DNA of 64,000 nt, from assembly GCF_036669915.1 (NCBI RefSeq), contig NC_089313.1:2895085-2959084 (forward strand). The letters are read 5' to 3'. How positions within the stretch are numbered: position 1 is the stretch's first letter; each line of letters opens with the position of its first letter. The position numbers and the translations under genes are program-made. Positions 12,401-21,838 of this stretch are shown piece by piece. Source of the stretch: Pocillopora verrucosa. Its lineage: Eukaryota; Cnidaria; Anthozoa; Scleractinia; Pocilloporidae. The notes below the pieces were generated by a model. The model had not been told where the DNA came from, searched no databases, and saw only the letters and a program-made list of their open reading frames with translations.

Positions 12401-13129
12401 TATTTCTTTACGGGTCAATGTTCTAGAAAAAACTTGAGCGTTCTGCTGCGCTGTGTGATCCGTGAGCGTTTTCATCGTGGTTTGAACTTGCTGTTTGCGG
12501 TTTAATTCCCCGGAGTGGACATACCGTTACTATGTTTTTTTTAGCGTTTAAAATCGACTTTGATTAAAATACATGGTTTTGGTGAAAACCCTCATCCTTT
12601 TCAACTCCCACGACTGTCTTGTTGTGTGTATCAATAGAATAGGTAAGCAAATTTGCAATTAATGTTTCGCGAGGGGCTAGAGAAAATGGTTGACTCCACG
12701 AGAGTGAAGCCAACGCTTTTAATAAGGTCGTTTGTTAACTGATTTATTTGAATAAAAAAAAGTGATGCCTTAGACAAGGGTATGTTGTTTATTATTTGGC
12801 AAACTTTTAAACATCTATGTCAGCAATAATGCAGATACTGTCCAGAAATATGTCAGTGACGATATTTATAATTATTGCTAGGGCGGCTGTAACCGAGCAA
12901 TTGGCTGGTGATGAAAGGACTTTTGTGATTAAAATTTGATGACAGATAAGCATGTAAATGACATCTTTAAACTCTCTAGCCAGCCAGCCATAGAGTTGTA
13001 TTGAAAGAACTCGCCTCCGAGTGGCATTCTGAAAACCCTTTAATTAAACGCCCTTGCTTCTATCAATGCTCCAATGTAAATTTTCATCATCCATCCAGAT
13101 CCATATACAGTTACGAAATCAAAAAAAGG
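9469..13129. other. intergenic between receptors 2 and 3
   Basis: No gene is seen. It begins with the copy of the receptor-1 3' flank (to about 10260), holds the hairpin element at 10929-11124, and has at 11289-11500 a segment resembling 23360-23510. From about 12850 to 13129 it resembles the upstream flank of the other receptors (GGCTGGTGATGAAAGGACTT and following). The small ORFs are unsupported. Confidence 0.55.
10929..11124. mobile_element. foldback (hairpin) element
   Basis: Two 84-base arms, 10929-11012 and 11041-11124, are near-perfect inverted copies around a 28-base spacer, with only a few mismatches. Each arm contains CTCGAAACGTCAGC or a close variant. The downstream tail to about 11187 includes CCCCACCGACGCAGCACCGC. 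Such CGAAACGTCAGC-bearing sequences are, to my knowledge, frequent repeats in cnidarian genomes. The structure fits two head-to-head element ends or a foldback MITE. No coding capacity. Confidence 0.75.
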
Positions 13130-14032
13130 ATGGGTATTGACTGGATTGTAGGTTGGTTTTTCACTTTCTTTGGTCTGTTAGGAAACACCTGGATTATTTT
13201 CATCATCGCTAAAAGAAGAAGGCTACAAACGACCACAAACTGGTTCATCCTTTCCTTGGCGGTGGCCGATCTGGGTGTTACTTGCGGATATTTTCCAGCG
13301 TCCATGATCTGCAATGTGCTTGTGGATACATGCAACAACGGCCTTCGCCTCATATTCGCGAACTTTTTCAGTGAAGTTTCTGTCACTTGCTTGATCGCTA
13401 TGATTGGTGAACGCTATATCGCTATCGTACATTCGTTGAGATACATCCATTACCTGACCACTTCTAGGGCAGTCACCGTTATCACGATCTGCTGGGCATT
13501 TCCTTTTCTTTTAGCCATTTTCCGGCTTATGGTCTATCTTGGCAGCGGTGAGGATTTAATCGCAGAAACGCCTGTATTCGCTTTCATTCACATCATGCTT
13601 TTTCTATTCCTACCAACAATATTTCTTTTCGCAGCACATCTCCATATCCTATTAATTGCTCGCAAACTCTCTCGTGAGATGAAAGTTCTTTTGAAACAGG
13701 TGAGATTTAACGTAGCAGCAAACTCGGTAAAAATAATGGAGGTTAGAAATGTAGGATTAAAAGCATCCACAGTCAGGCTGGTAACTGTGCTTGTTATCAT
13801 ATGTATGGCGTTTTACGGAATAGACATCCATCTGTCGATATGCTTTTATTTTAATCTCTGTGATGAGTCCTATTATGAAACAGTGGCAGCTGAAATGCTC
13901 CTCTTGACCAATTCTACGTTGAACCCTCTTGTGTACGCTTTTCTCAAAGAAGATATCAAAGCAGAATCAAAAGCTTTCCTTTGCTGCAGAAGGAAACTGA
14001 AACGATGTCCTTCTCAGCTTCATCCAGAGTAA
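13130..14032 (+). CDS. class A GPCR, paralogue 3
   Basis: 300-aa single-exon receptor. The open frame extends upstream to 13001, but ATG at 13130 (MGIDWIVGW) is chosen because it aligns with the starts of paralogues 4 and 7 and the upstream 43 residues have no counterpart. Motifs: GN in TM1, LSLAVADLGVTC in TM2, GERYIAIVHSLRY at TM3, NSTLNPLVYAF in TM7. TM6 reads VIICMAFYGI without Trp or Pro. ECL1 has VDTC, ECL2 no cysteine, ECL3 C-FYFNL-C (first Cys codon at 13841). It differs from paralogue 4 at about nine residues. AATAAA lies at 14196. Ligand unknown. Confidence 0.88.
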   Translation: MGIDWIVGWFFTFFGLLGNTWIIFIIAKRRRLQTTTNWFILSLAVADLGVTCGYFPASMICNVLVDTCNNGLRLIFANFFSEVSVTCLIAMIGERYIAIVHSLRYIHYLTTSRAVTVITICWAFPFLLAIFRLMVYLGSGEDLIAETPVFAFIHIMLFLFLPTIFLFAAHLHILLIARKLSREMKVLLKQVRFNVAANSVKIMEVRNVGLKASTVRLVTVLVIICMAFYGIDIHLSICFYFNLCDESYYETVAAEMLLLTNSTLNPLVYAFLKEDIKAESKAFLCCRRKLKRCPSQLHPE

Positions 14033-14958
14033 CAAGCCGCGAGATAAATTCATACCTCGGTGACTATGAAAATGGGTAAAAACTGACACACGACTGAAAA
14101 TATCTGTGCTCAAGAGAGTCTTTGTTGCGTGCTCTCCCCAAATATGCATGATAGATGACTTTTTTGCATAGGTCTTTCATCGCCATCATTGTCCGAATAA
14201 AGGCCTGAGAAACAATGTAACTGCAAGTGATCATAAGATGCTTCGCGAAAACCTAAGGATTCCCCTGGATTGAAACCGATTAAAAGCAAAGAACTTGTAA
14301 ACAACTGTACTTTCTCTATTGTAAGCCTTGAGCCATCTGTTACAGCGATGAGAACTGAACACTGAGAATTTGTGTATAATTACAAGAATGTAGAGAGACG
14401 AAATTAAACAAATATTAATGTCCATGAGAGAGGAGGAGGGTATGTGTACGCAGATTACGTAGTTTCAAGGACTAGTGGCTCCCGTCTTTGTGTTTTGTTG
14501 TCGCTTCGCAGCTTAAATATGCGCATAAAAATATGTTGCGTTATGTCATTCAACGACTTTTATAAACTGCAGCTCTGTAGGATCGCATGAGATATGTATA
14601 TACGGCGGGTTAAAATGAATCAATACCGACATAATACATTTTGTCTGAGTGATTGGCTGACATGAAAGGAAGTAACTGTGTTTGTTGATTTATTTAAATA
14701 ACAAAAGTGACAAAAAACCAAATATACAGAAGCCGAGCAAATATAATTTGCTGACCACACTTAACGATGTTAATAGGGCACAAGTCAGAGACCAATTGGC
14801 TCTCCAGAAAGTCGCACTCAAACGTGTGTTAAAAGAACTCACCCTCGTGTTACAATCTAAAAACCCGTCAATTTAATACCTTTGCATCCATCAACGCTCC
14901 AAACTCGTCGGCATATTTTCATTATCAATTCCAAATTCAGCCTCACAGCGAGCAGAAG
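14033..14958. other. intergenic between receptors 3 and 4
   Basis: Carries the receptor-3 3' flank with AATAAA at 14196-14201, then a module (about 14470-14700) that recurs at 16095-16228 and 19310-19560, followed by a 5' flank (14700-14958) homologous to 19500-19845. The ORF at 14682-14876 covers this duplicated flank, is not conserved as protein and is rejected as a gene. Confidence 0.6.
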
Positions 14959-15861
14959 ATGGATATTCACTGGATTGCCGGTTGGTTTTTTACTTTCTTT
15001 GGCCTGTTGGGAAACACCTGGATTATTTTCATCATCGCTAGAAGAAGAAGATTACAGACAACAACCAACTGGTTCATCCTTTCCTTGGCGGTGGCCGATC
15101 TGGGTGTTACTTGCGGATATTTTCCAGCGTCCATGATATGCAATGTGCTTGTGGATACATGCAACAACGGCCTTCGCCTCATATTCGCGAACTTTTTCAG
15201 TGAAGTTTCTGTCACTTGCTTGATCGCTATGATTGGTGAACGCTATATCGCTATCGTACATTCGTTGAGATACATCCATTACCTGACCACTTCTAGGGCA
15301 GTCACCGTTATCACGATCTGTTGGGCATTTCCTTTTCTTTTAGCCATTTTCCGGCTTATGGTCTATCTTGGCAGCGGTGAGGATTTAATCGCAGAAACGC
15401 CTGTACTCGCTTTCATTCACATCGTGCTTTTTCTATTCCTACCAACAATATTTCTTTTCGCAGCACATCTCCATATCCTATTAATTGCTCGCAAACTCTC
15501 TCGTGAGATGAAAGTTCTTTTGAAACAGGTGAGATTTAACGTAGCAGCAAACTCGGTAAAAATAATGGAGGTTAGAAATGTAGGATTAAAAGCATCCACA
15601 GTCAGGCTGGTAACTGTGCTTGTTATCATATGTATTGCGTTTTACGGAATAGACATCCATCTGTCGATAGGCTTTTATTTTAATCTCTGCGATGAGTCCT
15701 ATTATGAAACAGTGGCAGCTGAAATGCTCCTCTTGACCAATTCTACGTTGAACCCTCTTGTGTACGCTTTTCTCAAAGAAGATATCAAAGCAGAATCAAA
15801 AGCTTTCCTTTGCTGCAGAAGGAAACTGAAACGATGTCCCTCCCAGGTTCATCCAGAGTAA
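14959..15861 (+). CDS. class A GPCR, paralogue 4
   Basis: 300-aa single-exon receptor, about 97 percent identical to paralogue 3 by eye; differences include residues 2, 4 and 7, F/L and M/V in TM5, and M/I in TM6. All seven TM segments and the ERY and NPLVY motifs are intact. One change matters: the first ECL3 cysteine is now glycine (GGC at 15670-15672), so the C-x5-C pair conserved in the other members is lost. The 3' flank has AAAAAA where paralogue 3 has AATAAA. It is probably functional, but these two changes leave open early decay. Confidence 0.87.
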   Translation: MDIHWIAGWFFTFFGLLGNTWIIFIIARRRRLQTTTNWFILSLAVADLGVTCGYFPASMICNVLVDTCNNGLRLIFANFFSEVSVTCLIAMIGERYIAIVHSLRYIHYLTTSRAVTVITICWAFPFLLAIFRLMVYLGSGEDLIAETPVLAFIHIVLFLFLPTIFLFAAHLHILLIARKLSREMKVLLKQVRFNVAANSVKIMEVRNVGLKASTVRLVTVLVIICIAFYGIDIHLSIGFYFNLCDESYYETVAAEMLLLTNSTLNPLVYAFLKEDIKAESKAFLCCRRKLKRCPSQVHPE

Positions 15862-16095
15862 CGAGCCGCGAGATAGCAGAGATAGCATAGGTCGTTCATC
15901 ACCATCATTGTCCGAAAAAAGGCCTGAAAACACCGTAACTGCAAATGATCATAAAATGCTTCACGAAAACCTAAAGATTAAAAACATTTCTCAAGACTGA
16001 AACCAATGATATGCAAAGAACTTGTAAACAACTGTACTTCCTCTATCGTAAGCCTTGAGCCATCTGCTGCAGCGATTAGATCTGAACGCTGAACG
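15750..16095 (+). repeat. 3' tail and flank, first copy of tandem duplication
   Basis: The last about 110 bases of receptor 4 plus about 230 bases of its 3' flank are repeated almost identically at 16229-16565. Between the copies lies a 130-base piece (16095-16228) of the module otherwise found upstream of receptors 4 and 7. Confidence 0.75.
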
Positions 16096-16228
16096 TCTTT
16101 GTGTTTTGTTGTCGCTTCACAGCTTAAATATGCGCATAAAAATATGTTGCGTTATGTCATTTAACGACTTTTATAGACTGCAGCTCTGTAGGATCGCATG
16201 AGATATGTATATACGACGGGTTAAAATG

Positions 16229-16340
16229 ACCCTCTTGTGCACGCTTTTCTCAAAGAAGATATCAAAGCAGAATCAAAAGCTTTCCTTTGCTGCAGAAGGA
16301 AACTGAAACGATGTCCCTCCCAGGTTCATCCAGAGTAACG
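16229..16340 (+). pseudogene. 5'-truncated receptor tail (TM7 and C-terminus only)
   Basis: Encodes the end of TM7 and the tail in frame (LVHAFLKEDIKAESKAFLCC and onward to the same TAA), with Tyr of NPxxY changed to His (TGCACG). Everything upstream is missing: at 16228/16229 the sequence jumps from the intergenic module (GGGTTAAAATGA) into the receptor at CCCTCTTG. It is the product of an unequal duplication, not a gene. Confidence 0.8.
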
Positions 16341-17035
16341 AGCCGCGAGATAGCAGAGATAGCATAGGTCGTTCATCACCATCATTGTCCGAAAAAAGGC
16401 CTGAAAACACCGTAACTGCAAATGATCATAAAATGCTTCACGAAAACCTAAAGATTAAAAACATTTCTCAAGACTGAAACCAACGATATGCAAAGAACTT
16501 GTAAACAACTGTACTTTCTCTATCGTAAGCCTTGAGCCATCTGCTGCAGCGATTAGATCTGAACACTGAGAATTTGTGTATATTACAAGAACGTAGAAGA
16601 CGAAATTAAACAAATAATAATTTCTGCAAGTCCATAGTCCTAATAGAATATACAGCGATATAGTATACAACCATGTGACTGTAGAAATTTAATACTGCAT
16701 TTCTCAATTGCATCAACCCCGCTGATAATGGTTCGACTCATTTTAAATCAATACAGTGATTATTTGTATTTCTGTGTTAACAAACCATGCGCTTTGTATG
16801 AGATGAGGGCTGCGCACAAGTTTCGTGGTTCAAAGAAAAAAATAGTATGAAAGAACATTGTGGGGTAAGTATTTGACTATGGAGCCAACAGACCAGAAAA
16901 CAAACCTTTAAGAAAACAAACCTTCATAGGGCGTCTTTAGTAATCAAAAGCTCGATTATGAAAGAGTTTCCCTTCGACACAGTTGTTTTAAAGCTGTACA
17001 ACAAAAACATATCGATTCCTTTTATGAATTTCGGG

Positions 17036-17125
17036 ATGGATGACAGCGAAAAACTGCCTATTATTGCTATTGCAGCAATAGATCTGTGTGTTACATGCGT
17101 CTTCATACCCGTAGTATGTACATAT
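17036..17125 (+). pseudogene. possible TM2 relic of a receptor
   Basis: A short stretch translates as IIAIAAIDLCVTCVFIPV, resembling the family's LSLAVADLGVTC-YFP segment, with nothing recognisable around it. It may be a very old fragment or chance. Confidence 0.3.
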
Positions 17126-17439
17126 TCAGTACTGTTCTATGTCTGTATCTTGCTTCGTTACTCATATAAAAACAAGCAAGAGAAAAATACCTTGGGTAAA
17201 AAGGGGAAGAGTTTGAATAGCTGTCGTAAACTGGCCAATTAACACTGTCCATGAAAGAGGAGAGGAGGGTATATGAACGCACATTATGTAAGTTGAATGA
17301 TCTGTATAGAGATTGGAATTCAAATTTAATAATTGGCTGACTCAAGAGGCTTGCGAGTTTTACAAACTAAAGACCTAAAAAAGGATACACTGGTTTTATA
17401 TATTGAAAGCTCATAGGCTATACAGTGTCGGATCTAGGA

Positions 17440-17845
17440 GAGGGGCCCCGGGGCCCGACCCCTTCCACCCCTTTTATTTTGGTTTAAAAAAAAGAATCGC
17501 AAAAGGAAGAAAAGCCGGCAGGCCAAGCGACAAAAAAAGCGCCCCCCCCCCCCCCCCCCAGCTCAACGTCTGGAGCTCCGGGGACCCCGGCCCGACCCCT
17601 TCCACCCCTTTTATTTTGGTTTAAAAAAAAGAATCGCAAAAGGAAGAAAAGCCGGCAGGCCAAGCGACAAAAAAAGCGCCCCCCCCCCCAGCTCAACGTC
17701 TGGAGCTCCGGGGACCCCGGCCCCACCCTCTCCACCCCTTTTATTTTGGTTTAAAAAAAAGAATCGCAAAAGGAAGAAAAGTCGGCAGGGCAAGCGACAA
17801 AAAAATAAGCGCCCCCACGCCCCCCTCCCTCTCAGCTCAACGTCG
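17440..17845. repeat. C-rich tandem repeat, three units of about 130-137 bp
   Basis: Three successive units begin near 17454, 17591 and 17721. Each runs CCACCCCTTTTATTTTGG, A-run, AAGAATCGCAAAAGGAAGAA, CCGGCAGG, A-run, GCG, a C-tract of 9-18 bases (interrupted in the third), then AGCTCAACGT. Unit length varies with the C-tract. The overlapping proline-rich ORFs on both strands are by-products. A single inverted relative lies at 31190-31275. Confidence 0.8.
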
Positions 17846-17887
17846 TACGTGGACAGAAAAGAACGGGCTTTCCAAGGTATGATATTT

Positions 17888-18015
17888 TTATTTCATACAT
17901 GCTGAGATTTACTCTGTGAAGTACGACGCGAACCACTGTGAAAATACATCGTTCGTCCAATCAGAGTCAAGAAAGATAACATTTTACAGTATAAATCTCA
18001 GTATGTATGAAATAA
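17888..18015. mobile_element. 128-bp MITE-like element
   Basis: Terminal inverted repeats of 24 bases, 17888-17911 and 17992-18015, differ at one position (TTATTTCATACATGCTGAGA in the left arm). The interior is non-coding. No convincing target-site duplication was seen. Confidence 0.65.
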
Positions 18016-18805
18016 GATCTGATGGGTTGTGGTATGATGTGGTATGATGTGTTTTTATAGTGTTGTGCAAGATTAATTAAAAAATGTAAAATAGTCAAGT
18101 CTCAAGGAAATATGGAAATTTTCTTGACTACACAATCCTTTCTAACTTATTGCTATTACAAGGGAAGCTGTTGGAGAGCAATTTACTGATGGGATAGATT
18201 CCTCTTGTTTGAATTATCTTCCAAAGAGTATGTAAATTACAACTTTTAACTCTGTATCCAGCCGCACGAAGAGTTGCATTAAAAGTGACCGTCTCAGACT
18301 CGCTATGTGAAAACCCTATTATCAACATCGCAGTGATTTACTTTTCACTCTGCCTATTTTATTACACATGAAGTCAATTTCATTTTAAAAAGGTCACTTT
18401 TCGCCGATGAGTATTTATATTGGCAGCAAGAGCGGAAGCCTTTTCAGCTTCAGCGTTTAAAAAGTACGCGTGGAAAGTTTAGTAAGAGCTCCTTTGTCTT
18501 ATCAAGCTGTACTAAATTACCAGCTTCGCGCCTTCGTTTCCTTTTAAGTATAAATGAACTTTGGGCTCCAGTGAAGTTTGATATGAATTGATCTTTTATA
18601 ATAAGGATTCATTTTAGTCACAAATGCATATTTTGTTTTGCAAAAGGAGGGATTAAAGCGGAGGCAAATTATTTTCAGTTAAGGTAGGAAGTCTGTGGTC
18701 AACAGGAGTCCATTCATAGCAGTTGTATCCCTAAAAGTATAAAATCAGTCTCACTGATTGGCTAGGCGTTTGAAGAGTAAAATACATCAAATCATGTTTG
18801 TTCTT

Positions 18806-19250
18806 TAGGGCGCCAGGGCTAAGTAGATCTAACACGCCACCTGCGCGTAAAAAAGGAAAAGAAAAACATCCTCAGTACGCAATATCTAATAAGGGCACTA
18901 ACATTTTCCCCTTGCTTTTTATACAGCCTTTCATATCCATGCTTTCACTGAGACCTATTAGTTTGAAGATATCGCTTTTAACATTAATTTAAGCTTAACA
19001 ATAAGAAGTCTGCAAGCACGTTCTAACGTTAGGCCGCGACTGGATGGTATCTCGTCAGTGGCTTCGTTGCTTCTGCTGTGGCCCTCATGTCTAAGCACTT
19101 ATCAGGGCTGTTTCCAGACTGAAGGGTACTGAAGCAAAAAAATCCTGGCTAGTGCAGTCATCCATAGCACCAGTATACTTCATTGCTTGGGGAAAACAAG
19201 GGTTGTTCTCTATCGCCATGAACTCATTCCCCCCCCCCCCTCCGCTACCC
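18806..19250 (+). repeat. duplicated intergenic module, copy 1
   Basis: Shares ordered phrases with about 20940-21400 and 23510-23830: GGCGCCAGG..TA..AGATCTA.., CGCCA.CTGCG..TAAAAAA, TTTTCCCCTTGCTTTTT. The spacing and order of landmarks are kept although point differences are many. It marks ancient tandem duplication of receptor plus flank. Confidence 0.6.
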
Positions 19251-19845
19251 CTTCTTTGGTAGTTAAGTTAAGTCTTGCGGCCATAAAAAAAGGTTTATTC
19301 TCCATTAAAGGTCTAGCGGCTCCCGTCTTTGCGTTTTGTTGTCGCTTTACAGCTTAAATACGCGCATAAAATGTGTTGTGTTATATCATTCAATGACTTT
19401 TAGAAGGTGCAGCTCTGTAGGATCGCATGAGATATGTATATATGGCAGGTTAAAATGAATTATTACCGACATAACCCATTTTGTCTAAGTGATAAGCTGA
19501 CATGACAAGGAGTAACTGTGTTTGTTGATTTATTTAAATAACAAAAGTGACAAAAACACCCGAATATGCAGAAACTGAGCATAAATAAATTACTGAGCAC
19601 ACTTAACGACGTTAACAGGACACAAGTCAGTAATTGGCCGGTGACTGCCATTTGTTGTCCGGTAAGGATTAGGATGATTTCTCTAAACTCTCCAGCAAGT
19701 CGCACTTAGACGTGTATTAAACAACTCACCCTTAAGTTACTAACTGAAAAATCCGTCAATTTAATACCTATGCATCCATCAACGCTCCAAGTCGTCCATA
19801 AATTTTCAATATCAAATCCAAACCTAGCCTCACAACGGGTATAAG

Positions 19846-20745
19846 ATGGATATTGACTGGATTGTCGGTTGGTTTTTTACTTTCTTTGGTCTGTTGGGAA
19901 ACAGCTGGATTATTTTCATCGTCGCTAAAAGAAGAAGATTACAGACGACAACCAACTGGTTCATTCTTTCCTTGGCGGTGGCCGATCTGGGTGTTACATG
20001 CGGACATTTTCCGGCGTCCATGATCTGCAATGTGCTTGTGAATACATGTAACAATGACGTTCGCATAATAACCGCTTTCTTCTTCCTAGAAGCTTCCGCC
20101 CTTTGCTTGACAGCCATGATTGGAGAACGCTATATCGCTATCGTGTATTCGTTGAAATACGTCCGTTTAATGACGACCAAAAACACAATTATTATCATCG
20201 CGACCTGTTGGGCAATTCCATTTCTTTTAATCGTTTATGAACTCATCATCTATCTTACCAGCATCGATTATTACGCTATAGGAACACCTATATTCGTTGC
20301 TATTTACACAGCACTCCTCCTAGTTTTACCAACAATACTCTGTTTCGGGGCACATCTTCAAATTCTAGTAATTACTCACAAACGCTCTAGAGAGATGAGA
20401 GTTCTTTTCAAACAGGTTAGATTTAACGTAGAGGCAAACTCGGTGAAAATAATGGGATTTAGAAATGTTGGAATAAAAACGTCCACCGTAAGGTTGGTGA
20501 CTGCACTTGTTATTATATTTATAGCATGTTACGGACTAGAAATCCGTGCGTCAATTTGCACTTACTTCAGTCTTTGTAATGTATCTGATCATGAACTAGC
20601 AGCAACAAATTTGCTCCTATTGGCCAATTCTACATTAAATCCTCTTGTGTACGCGTTCCTTAAAGAAGATATCAAGAGAGAAACAAAAGCTTTGCTTTGC
20701 CGCAGGAGGGAACCAAAACTACGTCCCTTCCAGGTTCATCCATAG
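19846..20745 (+). CDS. class A GPCR, paralogue 5
   Basis: 299-aa single-exon receptor starting MDIDWIVGW. TM1 GNSWIIF, TM2 LSLAVADLGVTCGHFP, TM3 GERYIAIVYSLKY, TM7 NSTLNPLVYAFLKEDIK. TM6 reads VIIFIACYGLEI, with no CWxP. ECL1 VNTC, no ECL2 cysteine, ECL3 C-TYFSL-C. It is more diverged from paralogues 3 and 4 in TM4-TM5 than at the ends. A poly(A) signal AATAAA lies at 20852-20857. Antisense ORF 19830-20117 is a shadow. Ligand unknown. Confidence 0.9.
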   Translation: MDIDWIVGWFFTFFGLLGNSWIIFIVAKRRRLQTTTNWFILSLAVADLGVTCGHFPASMICNVLVNTCNNDVRIITAFFFLEASALCLTAMIGERYIAIVYSLKYVRLMTTKNTIIIIATCWAIPFLLIVYELIIYLTSIDYYAIGTPIFVAIYTALLLVLPTILCFGAHLQILVITHKRSREMRVLFKQVRFNVEANSVKIMGFRNVGIKTSTVRLVTALVIIFIACYGLEIRASICTYFSLCNVSDHELAATNLLLLANSTLNPLVYAFLKEDIKRETKALLCRRREPKLRPFQVHP

Positions 20746-20851
20746 TAGCAACGAGCTGGAAGAATTCCTTCCAGCAATGCCGACTAAAAAATAGGAAAAA
20801 ACTGGGACGCGACTGGAGAATTATTGCAAATAGTCTTAATTCAGTGAAGCA

Positions 20852-20857
20852 AATAAA
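20852..20857 (+). promoter_or_regulatory. poly(A) signal of receptor 5
   Basis: AATAAA about 110 bases past the stop codon of the receptor. Confidence 0.45.
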
Positions 20858-21649
20858 GGTTGTTTAATTTGCAAGCAATATCGCTCTTCAGGTAACTTTA
20901 TTGACGGGTGGTCTGTTGTCATTTATATATTTCATTTATTTTTCATGGCGTCAGGACATGCTACTCAGATCTATTACGCCAACTGCGCATAAAAAAACGA
21001 AAATATACTCACCCATGCTACACCTAATTAGAACAGCATTATTTCCCCCTGCTTTTTCGCAGCTTTTCATTTTATGTTTTTAGGAAGACCTGAATACATT
21101 TTTGAAGAACACGCCTCTTACACCTGGGCATAACTGTAATACTCTATGAACAGGTTCTGACCGACGTTCAAGCTCGACTAGTTTTTATTTCATAGCTTCA
21201 CTGCTTCTGCCGTAGCCCCCGTGTCGATGCACCTATCAGAGGCTGTTTGCAAGTATAGATTACTGACACAAAAACTACAGCCAGTCCAGTCATCTATCAC
21301 GTAAACGTACTACATTATTTGTGGACAACAGGGACATATTTTGCATTGCCATTAATTAAGCCTACTTTTTCTGAAGTTAAGCTACATTTTGCGAACGGAA
21401 ACAATCGATTACTTTCCATTAAAGGTTGAGCTGCTCCCAACTTTAACATTCTGGTTTGTGGTTTGTTTGCAGCTTCTCAGGCTAAATAACACCAGTAGAA
21501 AATGTGTTGTGTACTAGCAGTGATGCTTTGTTATGACGTTACTTACTCTGTTGCATAACAAAAAGGACATCTTATAGCGTTCTTTATATTTTGCAAATTT
21601 TAGCCATCAGTTTCCTCACTTATTGTTCTGAAAGGGCGGCTGTGGTGAT

Positions 21650-21838
21650 ATGCTTTTATTTTAAAATTTGTATCTAGCTACTCATAAAAAAGTAGCATTT
21701 CATTTGCTAGTTCTGGCCAATTCTACGCTAAATCCTCTTGTCTACGCGTTCCTCAAAGCAAATATTAAGAGAGAGTCAAAAACTTTCTTCCTCTGGAGGA
21801 CTCTAAAACAACATCCCCTTCAAGTTCACTCAAAGTAA
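21650..21838 (+). pseudogene. receptor fragment, ECL3 to C-terminus
   Basis: Translates as ICFYFKIC, then two stops, then LVLANSTLNPLVYAFL and the short basic tail to TAA at 21836-21838. NPLVY is intact but nothing upstream of ECL3 remains. It is a dead copy, older than the 16229 fragment. Confidence 0.75.

Larger units (their letters stand above)
15862..19845. other. intergenic between receptors 4 and 5
   Basis: About 4 kb without an intact gene. It contains the truncated receptor tail at 16229, a possible TM2 relic near 17036, the C-rich tandem repeat 17440-17845, the small inverted-repeat element 17888-18015, and duplicated modules at 18540-18730, 18806-19250 and 19310-19560. The last part, 19560-19845, is the 5' flank of the next receptor. 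Confidence 0.6.

Noticed and set aside
13001-13129. N-terminal 43-residue extension of receptor 3
   Set aside because: It has no counterpart in paralogues, whose starts align at 13130, and lies within duplicated 5' flank.
13111-15629. Antisense ORFs recurring under each receptor (13111-13386, 13588-13800, 14967-15215, 15417-15629 and similar)
   Set aside because: They are shadows; their conservation follows from the receptor sequence on the plus strand.
17403-17793. Proline/glycine-rich proteins on both strands
   Set aside because: Produced by the C-rich tandem repeat, with frames depending on homopolymer length.
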